From Parvularia atlantis (lineage: Eukaryota; Opisthokonta; Rotosphaerida), in NCBI GenBank assembly GCA_943704415.1, contig CALSCO010000265.1, forward strand, positions 1-19,831: a stretch of 19,831 bases of DNA, written 5' to 3'. The notes under the pieces are model-generated. The model was not told the origin of the DNA and did no database searches. It saw only the letters and a list, made by a program, of their open reading frames with translations. This document shows positions 8,444-18,200 of the stretch, piece by piece; the first letter of the stretch is position 1; every line of letters begins with the position of its first letter. Both the position numbers and the translations under genes were made by a program.

Positions 8444-11400
8444 CTACAAGAGCGCTGTACGCAGCCTGCGCGCTGACAGCGCGGCGCGGTCGGGCAGGCG
8501 CGCGAGGTCAAACAGGTGGCGCATCGTGGGCCGGCCGTGCGGGCAGTTCTGCGTCGGATGTCACGCGCCAGCGCGGGCACCCTTGGTCGGGGCGCACCCA
8601 CGGCTGCTCGATCTCGCCCATGTGCAGCAGCAGGCGGCGCATCTGGTCGTGGTTGAGCGCGTCGCCGATCATGACCGACTTGCGGCAGGCGAGGCTGGCG
8701 GCGGGTGGGGTGGAGTTGAGCAGACCGCGCAGGCTGGCTGAGGGCGGCGGCACCTTGCAAACATCGACCGCACGCGCGAGCATCGAAAGACCTCGCCCGG
8801 CCGCTCCGTCAGCAGGAACACGAGCTCCTCGATGTCTGTATCGTGCGCACCGTGTGAGTGCGCGCGTGCAGGCGAGGAGGGCCGCACACCCTTGATGCCA
8901 AACTCGGTCGAGCGGCTGTACGGGTACGCCGTCAGCTTGACGCGCTGCGCAACCAGGGTCAGGACAAGCACAAGCACGGGCAGCCCCCAGCGCACACCTG
9001 GCCGGCCAGCGCGTCCTCGTCGACCGCAAAGTCAAAGCCGTTTAGGCGGAACGTGTCCAGGTTGCTCAGCACGACCATCTCGTCCGCGGCCGGCAGCTCG
9101 AGCGGCAGGGGTCTGCGCATTGTGCGTGAGCGTCCTTCGCCCCGCGCGCGCGCTCACGGGCGCTCGCACCTGATCAGGCGCTGCGTATTGAGCACGGTCG
9201 TGCGCTGCAGCGTCTCAAAGTTGTACTTCTCGTCGGTCGCGTGCTGGTCGACGATAAACAGGTCGCCGCCGCGCCCGTTGTCCAGCCAGGCGATGATGAA
9301 CCCGCGGTTGAACTGGCGCAGCCGCACGTGAGCAAGACGGGGCGCGAGCCGTGCAGCGCACCTGCCCGATCACGCGCATCTGCGCAAAGTCCGCCTTGCT
9401 GATGCGCCGCGTGAGCTCGCGCTCGGCGTCGCCGTCGTGCGCCGCGGCCGCGGCCGTGCCGAGCGTGGTCGTGAAAAAGGCGCCGCCGGGCTGTTCGGGC
9501 GCGGCCTCGTGCTGCTCCTGCCGTGCGCGCGCTCGCTGCGTCCCCGAGGCGTCAGTGCAGCAGGCGTTTGAGGCAGCACACCTGTCGCGCGCGCTCGCGA
9601 AAGGCCTCGACGTCGAACGGCACTGTCGCGTTGACCGGCCCGCGCGGCAGATCCACGTCGACCCACACCTCGCGCACCTCGCCCGTAGCGCGCCCGGCCT
9701 CGCGCGGCGCCTCGTCCGTCGCGCCCTGGCTGCCGGCGCGCACGGCCTCGGCAATCTCAAACACCGGCACGGTCTGCACCAGCCGCAGCTCCTCCCCCGC
9801 GTCCTGGTCCTTCGCCGCCTGATCATGGGTGGGCGCGAGCGGCGGCAGCGCACGGGGCGTGACGCGGTCGGCGAGCCGGTGCGCGAGCGTGGCGCGGCGT
9901 GCGCCCGCGGACGGCTTTAGGTCGAGCATGCGCTGGCGACGCTCGTCCAGGCGCAGCGCTGGCACTGCGGCCTCCACACCGCCAGTGCCGTCGCCTGCAC
10001 TGGCAAAGTCGTCGTCCTCCGCGTGTGCAGTGGCTGCGAGCACGGGTGTGGACATAGCGCGCCGCAGCAGCTGCGCGGGCGCGACGTGCGCCGATCGTGG
10101 CTCGTGGTCGCTGTGCTCGTGGTCGCTGTCGTCGCGGTCAGGCTCGGACGTCGTCGACGAGCTGACGAGCCGGGCCGGGTCGCTGCGTGCGCGCTGCATC
10201 GCGAGAGGGCTGTCGTCCGGCCCCGTCGCGCCGTCGCTGCACGCGTCGGCGACAGTCATTGGCGCACACGCGCAGACTGTGCAGAGCACGCGCACGCACC
10301 TCGAGAAGAAGCCATCAATCGACATCGACGACGCCGGTCGCTGCACGAGCGAGTACGTCGACTGCGACGGGGCAAAGAGCGCGTCCAGGCGTGCCTACCG
10401 GGCGTGTCAGATGTCCGCAACGGGCAAAGCTCGCGCGCGTGCCTTGAGCTCCTCGATGATCCGCTTCTCGGCGTGCACAAAGACTGTGCGCTTGTCCGGC
10501 GTGACGTTGACGTCGAACCTGCGCCACGGGGCGTCACACACACGCGCGCGCGCGCGGCATTCCCAGCTCACGTCGTCCGCACCCATCGGGCGGCAGGCGC
10601 AGATCGGCCACGACCATCGGCAGCTGCTGCATGTTGTACGCGCGGTAGACCTCGCTGAAGCACTTTGCGATCTGCGCGCGCCTCAGCATCCGCACGCACG
10701 CGCTTGTGCGCGCGCTCGCACCTTGGGCAGCTCCACCGGCCGGCCGTTGATGTAGAAAAACTGACGGTCGGCCGCGCTGCGCCCCGCGCCGTGCTCGGCC
10801 TTGGACACGAGCCCGCGCACGCTCACGCCGTCCTCGCCCGGCACACTCACGTCCAGCGGCAGCAGCGTCGCGGCGACCTTGGGCCCAAAAATGTTGCTCA
10901 CGTTGTCGCGCACCGCGGCGTTGCCCTCGGTGCTGAGCACGAGCGTGCGGGCGCTGCGTGTCGCGCGCAGCCCATCAGCCACCGCGCGCTGGCGCAGTCA
11001 CACACACATGCGCACCTCTTGCCGACGTGGTTCCAGCAGCTCAGGCGCACGCCCGTGGCAATGACGCCGTACGCCTGCACGAGGCTGGCGCACTTGCCAA
11101 ACTCGCGCTTGACGTTGCGCTTGAACTCACGGTGGCGCACGGGCAGCGACTCAAACAGCTTGCGCAGCGTGACGGTGGTGCCGGGCTGCCCGCGCGCCTG
11201 AGCCACGCTTGCCGACCGCGTACACACGCGCACACGCACCTCACGCGCCGCCGGCTCGCGCTGGACGAGGCGCCCGTGGCTGTCGTACGTGAGGCGCACG
11301 CCGACGCCCTGAGCCCGTGTGCGCGTCGTGACCGTGAGCTCGGCGATCGCGCACAGCGACGACAGCGCCTCGCCGCGGAAGCCAAACGAGGTGAGCTGTG

Positions 11401-11827
11401 CGTGCACCACGCGTGAGCACCCGCCACCCGCGTCCCACCGGGGGAGGGGCCCGCACCCCGGTCAGGTCCTCAAACTTGGACAGCTTGGACGTGTAGTACT
11501 TGAGGGCTGGCCGAGCGTCAAGCAGCCTCGCATCGCCTCGCGCGCTGTTGATGCGCACCGAGCGTTTCGTGGTTGACCTCATCGATGCCCGCGCCGTTGT
11601 CGACGACCTCGACCAACTCGAGCCCGTGCTCGCGCAGGCGCACCTCTGCCACCGCAGCGCCGTCGTGAGCGATCGCATCCGTGCCGCTGCCGATGGGGCG
11701 CACCCACGGCCGTCGCGCCCGCATCCAGGCTGTTCTCGAGCAGCTCCTTGACGGCCACGGCCAGGTCCACGACGACCTGGCCCGAGCATATCCGGTGCAC
11801 GGCGCCCGGGTCGATGGCGCGAATCAT
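8444..11827 (-). CDS. PMS2: MutL homologue PMS2 (mismatch repair endonuclease subunit)
   Basis: With MLH1 this subunit forms MutL-alpha, which nicks the strand to be repaired after mismatch recognition; nuclear. About 827 residues (human 862). The GHKL ATPase lies at the N-terminus: [13 protein letters not shown] (27-39), VVDNGAGI (55-62), [22 protein letters not shown]. The transducer domain ends at [10 protein letters not shown]. An acidic Ser/Asp linker fills about 353-571, mostly one long exon. The C-terminal endonuclease has [21 protein letters not shown] (651-662, the DQHAx2Ex4E metal site), [13 protein letters not shown] and NCPHGRP, all intact. This is the PMS2/yeast Pms1 branch, not MLH1 or MLH3. 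Introns: 11703-11646, 11558-11507, 11456-11396, 11239-11198, 11015-10954, 10721-10672, 10582-10519, 10442(or 10421)-10362, 10299-10237, 9581-9536, 9361-9313, 9169-9113, 8997-8945, 8889-8836, 8753-8695, 8597-8549. Confidence 0.96.
10362..10442 (-). other. PMS2 intron with ambiguous GC (10442) or GT (10421) donor
   Basis: Two donors keep frame before the TSS-rich exon [14 protein letters not shown] directly after EELK gives 81 nt and a junction close to other PMS2 proteins. GTTGC at 10421 gives 60 nt, closer to the local intron length, and adds seven residues (ARARALP). Confidence 0.5.
10535..10556. repeat. (CA)n(CG)n alternating tract in a PMS2 intron
   Basis: About 22 bases of strict purine-pyrimidine alternation (CACACACACGCGCGCGCGCGCG on the plus strand) inside intron 10582-10519. 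It is Z-DNA-capable and slippage-prone; it has no coding effect. Confidence 0.65.
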
Positions 11828-11857
11828 TCGGCGCCACTATTCAAATCGACCCAGGCA
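11828..11857. promoter_or_regulatory. 30-bp spacer between divergent PMS2 and PPR start codons
   Basis: Both starts are well supported: PMS2 begins [17 protein letters not shown], and the PPR exon 1 needs its 19 nt to splice in phase. The spacer (CACTATTCAAATCGACCC core) is too short for two separate promoters plus leaders, so promoter elements must overlap the coding sequences or 5' leaders must be extremely short. Confidence 0.6.
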
Positions 11858-14800
11858 ATGTCGGGCATGGCGGCAGGTGCGCTGGCCACGTGGCTGTCAC
11901 CGACATCGCCTCACGCGCGCTGCCCGCGCTCACGCAGTCGCCCGCGCACACCTGCGCCTCGCGTGGCTGCTGCCGCTGCAGCCGCGTGCGCTCCCCGGGC
12001 CGCGGCTACTCCTGCTGGCCGCGGGCATGGCCGGGCGCAGCGCCCAGCCGCGCCACGAGACCGAGCGGCCCTGGCGCATGTCCAAGAAGCAGACCAAGCG
12101 CCTGCGCAAGCGCCTGCTGGCCAACAAGCCCGCGCGGTGCGCTGCAGCGGGGAGATACGCACCGACAACTTTGACGCGCGCGCTGTGCAGGCCCGTGCGC
12201 GACGTGCGCGAGCGCCTGCCGATGGCCAAGTTTGCGAAACAGGTGCGCGTTGTGCACGAACCGTGCGCACGACTGACCGCACGCAAAGCCCACCACCGGC
12301 GCGCCCGCGTGGGCCGTCGAGCGCGCCAACCAGCTCTACTACGAGATGCTCACGCGCGAGCCAACCGAGCAGATCGAGGGCGAGGGCGAGGGTCCAGACG
12401 CCGACGAAGCCGACGCAACCGATGCCGCGCCCCAGGTGCGCACCCGTGGCCCGCAGGCACGCCGACCGCCTGACCCCCTCGGCCCGTCCGCCCGCAGCTG
12501 GACGGGAGGCGGCCGCTGCAGCTGGCCGGGGCGGGCGGCACGGGGATGCTGGCGCTCGTGCCGCGCAACGACGCCGAGCTCGTCGCTGCCATCGATGCGG
12601 CCAAACTCAAGAAGGAGCGCCATCGCCGGCGGCTCGTGCGCAACATCAACTTGTACCTGACGGAGAAGGCGCGCACGGGCACGCCGGCCGAGATCGAGGG
12701 AACGATCGCCCTCGCCAAGGTCCGCGCGCGCCCACATGCAACCGCAACGCTCACACGACCCGCGCGCGCACACACGCAGCAACGGATGAGCTTCACCGAC
12801 GCCACCTTCTTCTGCCACCTGGCGCACGCCTACAGCCGGACGGACGACCCGGACGCCGTCTACGACGTGATCAAGCGTGTGCGCGCAGGTACGGTGTCCC
12901 GCCCGCGCACGGCTCTGCGCTGCTCACCAAGGGCGGCCGCAGAAAACCTGCGGCCAAACGTGGTCATGTGGACGATCCTCATGAAGACGTACTTTGCGGC
13001 GGCGCGGCCGCTCGAGGGCTTTGCGGCGCTCAAGCGCATGACGATCGAGGACCGCGTGCTACCCGACACGGTGCGGCCACGCATGTCGCCCACGCGAGGA
13101 CGATGAGCGCTCACGGGCCCGTGGCCGAGCAGACCACGTACACGACCGCGCTCGTCAACGCGGCCGCGTACGGGCACAGCTTCATGGTCTGGAACATGTA
13201 CAACGAGATGCGCGAGAACCGTGTGCCGCCCGACACGGTCACGTACACGTTCATGATGCACATGGCGGCGCGGGTGCGTCATGCGCCGCGGCTGCAGCCG
13301 CGCGACGGTCGCTGCTGACGCGCCCTGCCGTCTCGCAGGAGGCGCTCGTGGGTCGCGCGCTGCTGTTCTACGAGATGATGAAGCGCGACCGCATCCCGCC
13401 GTCGGTCGTCACGTTCAATACGCTCATGCTGGCGTGCTCGGACCACCGCGGTGCGTGTGGGGCGAGCGCGACCGGGCACGCGCACAATGACCATGCCGCG
13501 GCGGCAGACTACATCCCGCGCTGCTTTGAGCTTGCGGTCGAGCTGGAGCAGGCCGGCCTGAAGCCGAATCTTGACGTGATCGAGACGCTGCTGAAGGCGT
13601 GCGCGACCCGCGGCGACCTCGCCCGCGCGCTGCAGATCTGGGACGCGTACTTGTCGCGGTGCGCGGTGCCGCGACGGCGGAGAGGGTGCAGCTGCTCACG
13701 ACGTTGCCCGCAGCGATGAGGACGGACGCGCGCGCGTGTTTGTCCCGACGGGCAAGTGCTACTTCTTCATACTCGCGACGTGCGCCAACGCGACGCCGAA
13801 GAACGTGCGTGCGCGTGCGGGGGGGGAGGGCGGTCGATAGCAAAGCGTGCCAAAGACGACGTGCACCGCAGTATAAGCGCACGTACGACGACGACTGGCG
13901 CAAGAAAGACCCGGCGTACCAGCTGCTCACGGAACGACTGGGCAAGGTCGGCGAGGAGCGCCGCACGATCCTCAGCCCCGACGACGAGGCACGCCGGCTA
14001 TGCATCCCACGGCTCTGCCTGACATGCCTGCGCACGTGCGCGCGCAGGACGAGATTGCAGAGGCGGCCGGCAGCGACCTCGAGCAGCACAAGGCCCTGCG
14101 CAAGGAGGCGATCGACAGCAAGGTTCAGATGCGGCGCGAGGTCCAGCAGACCAAGCGTGAGTTCCTCTACGAGCAGGCGCGCAAGGCCGTGCAGCTGACG
14201 GAGCAGCTGCTGGTCGAGATCGACGGTGCGCGGCGGCGCACACATGCAGCTCGTGCTGAAAACGGTCGCCGCAGCGCGCGCCCGGGACGACAACGACGCG
14301 ATCGAGGTCAACAACAACCTGCTGTACATCGCCGTCTGCGTCTACTGCCAGCACAACCGGCCGCAGCTGGCGATGCAGGTGCGTGCGCACAAAGCGTGGC
14401 ACGCTGCATGCTCACGGGCGACGTGCGGTGTAGGTCGTCGACGGGCTCTTTCCCGCGTACGGCCTTGAGCCCTGCCCGCGCACAATGTTGCAGCTGCTGC
14501 TCATGGCCGGGCGGCTGCGCATGGCCGACCTTTTCAAGGACCTGCTCAGGCGGCGCATGGACATGGAGGTGTGCTTGCGTCGGCCAGCTGCCGCGAGCAC
14601 GGCTGACGGCGTGCACGGCGCAGGAGGAGCACCCACTGCAGATGCGTGACTACGCGGCGATCGTCTACGGCCTGACGCGGCTCGGGCGCGTGCGCACGGC
14701 GCTCAAGTGCCTGCTGCGCATGCGGCGCGAGTACGACAGCGGCACGCTCACGATCAACCCGCACGACGACGATGACGACGAGGCCACGGCCGACGTCGGC

Positions 14801-15142
14801 ATTGAAAGCGACGACGAGCTGCAGACGCGCGCAAACACCCTGCTCGACCCGGCCCTGTTCAAGTCGCTCTGGCTCAGCATCGCACGCTTCAAGCTGCCGC
14901 AGCAGCTCGCCGTCTGGAACCGCGTCTTTGACGGCTCGCCCCCGGCCGTACCGCTGCCGTCCGCTGGTTTGCTCGAGGCGCTCGAGAAGACCGACAGCGG
15001 AGCGGCGCTGGACGCGTTCAACGAGGACGACGACCGGATTGTGCCGCCGCGGCTGCGCAAGGCCCTGCGCGCCATCGAGCAGGTCGCACGGCGGCGGCAG
15101 CAGCCTGCGGGCCGCGAGCGAGAGCTGCTGGGACCTGTGTAA
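11858..15142 (+). CDS. Pentatricopeptide repeat protein, probably mitochondrial
   Basis: About 807 residues; no named orthologue recognised. Exon 1 is only 19 nt. The N-terminus (VARAHLRLAWLLPLQPRALPG) is Arg-rich and free of acidic residues, like a mitochondrial presequence. Residues about 217-430 contain five to six degenerate 35-residue PPR helical pairs, e.g. NVVMWTILMKTYFAAARP, TVTYTFMMHMAAR and SVVTFNTLMLACSDH, each ending near R/V-x-P-D/N. PPR proteins bind single-stranded organellar RNA, which I infer here. A basic KKQTKRLRKR patch precedes the repeats, and an Asp-rich stretch (HDDDDDE, encoded near 14760) lies in the C-terminal part. Introns: 11877-11937, 12137-12190, 12243-12288, 12436-12497, 12720-12779, 12889-12942, 13071-13132, 13274-13338, 13451-13507, 13659-13713, 13805-13871, 13989-14047 (GC-AG), 14226-14274, 14379-14433, 14569-14623. 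The frame closes exactly. Confidence 0.87.
13819..13834 (+). repeat. G-rich tract in a PPR-gene intron
   Basis: Eight G followed by AGGGCGG near the 5' end of intron 13805-13871, on the transcript strand, where it could form a G-quadruplex close to the 5' splice site. Confidence 0.55.
13989..14047 (+). other. GC-AG intron in the PPR gene (donor GCACG)
   Basis: Splicing joins ILSPDDE to DEIAEAAGSDLEQ. The 59-nt length is not a multiple of three and there is no GT in the 40 nt before or just after the exon end, so the GC donor is needed to keep the long downstream frame. Confidence 0.85.
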
Positions 15143-15213
15143 GTGTTTTGGCTTTGAAGTAACGCACCACGCACAAGCACGCGCGCACGCCAGTTAAGCA
15201 CGGCGGCAGGCAG
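15143..15213. other. 71-bp tandem spacer between the PPR gene and MSH4
   Basis: It contains GTGTTTTGGCTTTGAAGTAA and then GC-rich sequence. It must serve as terminator region for the PPR gene and promoter for MSH4 unless the two share a transcript. No distinct motif is recognised. Confidence 0.55.
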
Positions 15214-18200
15214 ATGAACAGCACGCCGTCGCGCCCCGCCAGCTCCGGTGCGTGGACGGGCACGCTCGGGCGCACGACAACGTCCCGCGGCGGCCTCGGC
15301 GTCTCGAGCGACCACGACGGCGCCACGGGCGGCATCGCCTCGGACGACAGCCCCGGCTGGTGCGCGCCGCCGTCACCGTGCCATCGCCGCTGACGACGTG
15401 GTAGGCGCACGCCCACGGTGTCGACGCGGCCGCCAACGTCGCGCACAGCACGCCCGGGCACGTCGTCGCGCACCGCACGACCCTCGACCATCTCGTCGGC
15501 CAAGCCGCCCAACGCCGGCGACGCGCCGCACATTGTCGCGGTCTGCTCGTGCGCGGCGGCCGGCCAGCGCCGCACGCTGACGGCGAGCGCGGAGGCAGAT
15601 CGCCGAGGGCCGCGGCGTGTCAGGGCGCGGCGACGTCGGCATGTGTGTGATCGACGCGCGCTCGTTCTCGTGCCTGCTGTACCAGGTGCGTGCATTCTGC
15701 TGGCGTGCAGGCGAGTGGTCGCCGACGGCCGTTGTGCAGTACGGCGACACGCAGACGTACGTCAAGACGCTGCAGCTGCTGCACATCTACCAGCCCGTCG
15801 AGGTGCGCGTTGCAGAGCGTGTCGCGGTGCCACGTGACCCCTCGGCCGCGGCGCAGATGCTCGTCTCGAGCACAACCGTCGAGCCGCGCCCGACCAAGCT
15901 CTACCGCATCCTGCAGGACGTCGCTGGCAACGTGACGCCGATCACGACCATCGGCCGCAAGTACTTTAGCGACGCGGCTGGTGAGTACATGTCGTGCGCC
16001 GGCCGCACGCCTGACGCGACGCAACGCAGGACTCGGGTACATCCGCGAGTACGGCCTGCAGGAGCACCAGCGGCACCTCGAGATGCAGCTGACCGACAAG
16101 TACTTTGCGCTCGCCGCGGCCGCCGCGCTGCTCAAGTGCGTCTGCGCGCTGGCTTGCCGCGAGTGCCTCCCCGCCGCGCCGCATGCGCAGGTACATCGAG
16201 GGCTCGCAGCAGATCGCCTTTCAGCGCAGCACGCTCAAGTTCCGCTACGCGACGCTCGAGGGCATCATGACGATCGGTGCGGTCGGCCGCCTTTGCTCGC
16301 TGCGCCAGGGCTCAACAAGGCGTACAGACGCCAACTCGGCCAAGAACCTTGAGCTGTGCGCAAACGCGACCGGGCGCAGCTCGCAGACGCTCTTTGGCGT
16401 GCTCGACCGCACGGCCACGCCCATGGGCGCGCGTCTCCTGCGCAGCAACATCTTGCAGCCGCCCGCCGGTGCGCTGCACGGCCGCTGCAGCGTTGCCTCA
16501 CGCGAACGCGTGCGTCCTGGCTGTGCAGACATGGCGACCATCACGACGCGGCATGCGGCCGTTGACGGTGCGCACGCGCATTGCCCACTCCTTGCGCTGA
16601 GCAGCTCACACGCTGCGCGCCCGACAGAGCTGCTGCGGCGCGAGGTGCGCCGTGCCCGTTGAGCGAGAAGCCCGCGTGCGACTGACATGCTTCGCACAGG
16701 ACGCGTTCCACGACGTCGAAGCGCGTGCGTGGCGGCGTCTGCGTTCGCGCGCATGCGGCCTCACACCGCCCAGAGCTGCGCCTGTGCTCGACCGACGTCG
16801 ACTGGCTGGTGGCGCAGGTGCGTGTGCTTGTGCGCCCTGGCGTCTGCCTCACGCGAGCGCGCACAGTTTGTCAAGACGAGCCGCAAGGTGGACGCGAAGC
16901 AGGCCGAGCAGCAGGCGCGTCGGCCGCGCAGTGTAGCGTGTGCGAGCGCGCGTGATCATCTGCGCAGCTTACGAACGTGATCATGCTGAGGACCGCGCTC
17001 GCGGCCGTCCCGGCAATGCTCGAGAGCCTGCGCACGTACGACAACGCGCTGCTGCGGGCAATCGCAAACGTGCGCGCGCGCACCCATGCTTGCGCGCAGG
17101 CGCTTGACGCGCTCAACCGCAGGTGATGGGCCTGGACGCGCTCAAGCTGCTGAGCGATGAGATCGACCGCGTCGTGAGCGAGGACGCGCTGCAGCGCAAC
17201 GCCGCGCGCAACCGCAGCCTGGTGCGGCAGCAGCGGCGGCTTGGCGCAGACGCTGACACGGCGTATGAGCAGAAGTGCTACGCCGTCAAGGCCGGCGTGA
17301 ACAGCCTGCTCGACGTGGCGCGGCGCACGTACAACGAGACTATGAACGACATCTACGCGCTGCAGAAGACGTACATGGGTGCGCCCGGCTGCCCCTCATG
17401 CAGCGCTGGCGGCCTCATGCGGTGGCAGAGGCCGACGGCATGCCGTTCACGCTTAAGACGACCACGAGCGGCTTCTTTCTGCAGCTGACCGGCGACGACG
17501 CCAAGCGCCTCGGCAAGGACGCGCTCCCGCCCAAGTACATCAACGTGATGCGCAAGGGCAACCAGACGCTGACGTGCACGACTCTTGAGCTGGCATGTCC
17601 GCGCGCGCACGCTTGGCCGTCGGGCTGACGCGTGGCGCGCGCAGATCAAGTACAATAACCGCATGAACGAGTCGCTGAGCGAGATCTTCATGATGTCGGC
17701 GCGGTGCGCTCGCTTCCATGCGCCGGTTGCATTGCTGAGCGTGCGTAGGACGCTCGACGAGCTCAGCAACGCGATCCGCGCGTCCATCAGCGCGCTGTAC
17801 AAGTGGTCCGAGGCGCTCGCGCTGCTGGACCTGCTCGTGTCGTTCTGCGTCACTGCCAGCACGCGCGACTACGGTGCGAGCGCAAGGAAGAGCGCTGGCC
17901 GTGCGTGCCGCTCACCTGCCGCGCACAGTCTGCCCCGAGTTTGGCCAGACGCTCTGCCTACGCCAGGCGCGCCACCCGATCCGCGAGGTGCGGCCAGCTG
18001 CCTGCATGCCCACGCGCACGTGCTGAGCACGTCATGCGTGTCAGGCGCTGCTGCAGCGCGACGAAGAGTTTGTGCCCAACGACACCTTCTGCAACCTCGC
18101 ATGCAACTTCCAGGTGATCACGGGCCCGAACATGGTGCGCGCCCGCCGTCGCTTGCCTCACACGCCTCACGCGCGGACGCCGCGGCAGAGCGGCAAGTCG

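Noticed and set aside
8061-8741. 226-codon open frame on the plus strand
   Set aside because: It overlaps PMS2 exons antisense, has mixed third-position composition and resembles no known protein.
11681-13318. 545-codon open frame on the plus strand
   Set aside because: It strings together introns and wrong frames of the PPR gene plus the PMS2 5' end. Only short pieces match the spliced PPR product; GC-rich DNA lacks stops by chance.
13599-14198. 199-codon Arg-rich frame on the plus strand
   Set aside because: A wrong-frame reading of PPR exons, revealed by the conserved alternative frame VFVPTGKCYFFILATC.
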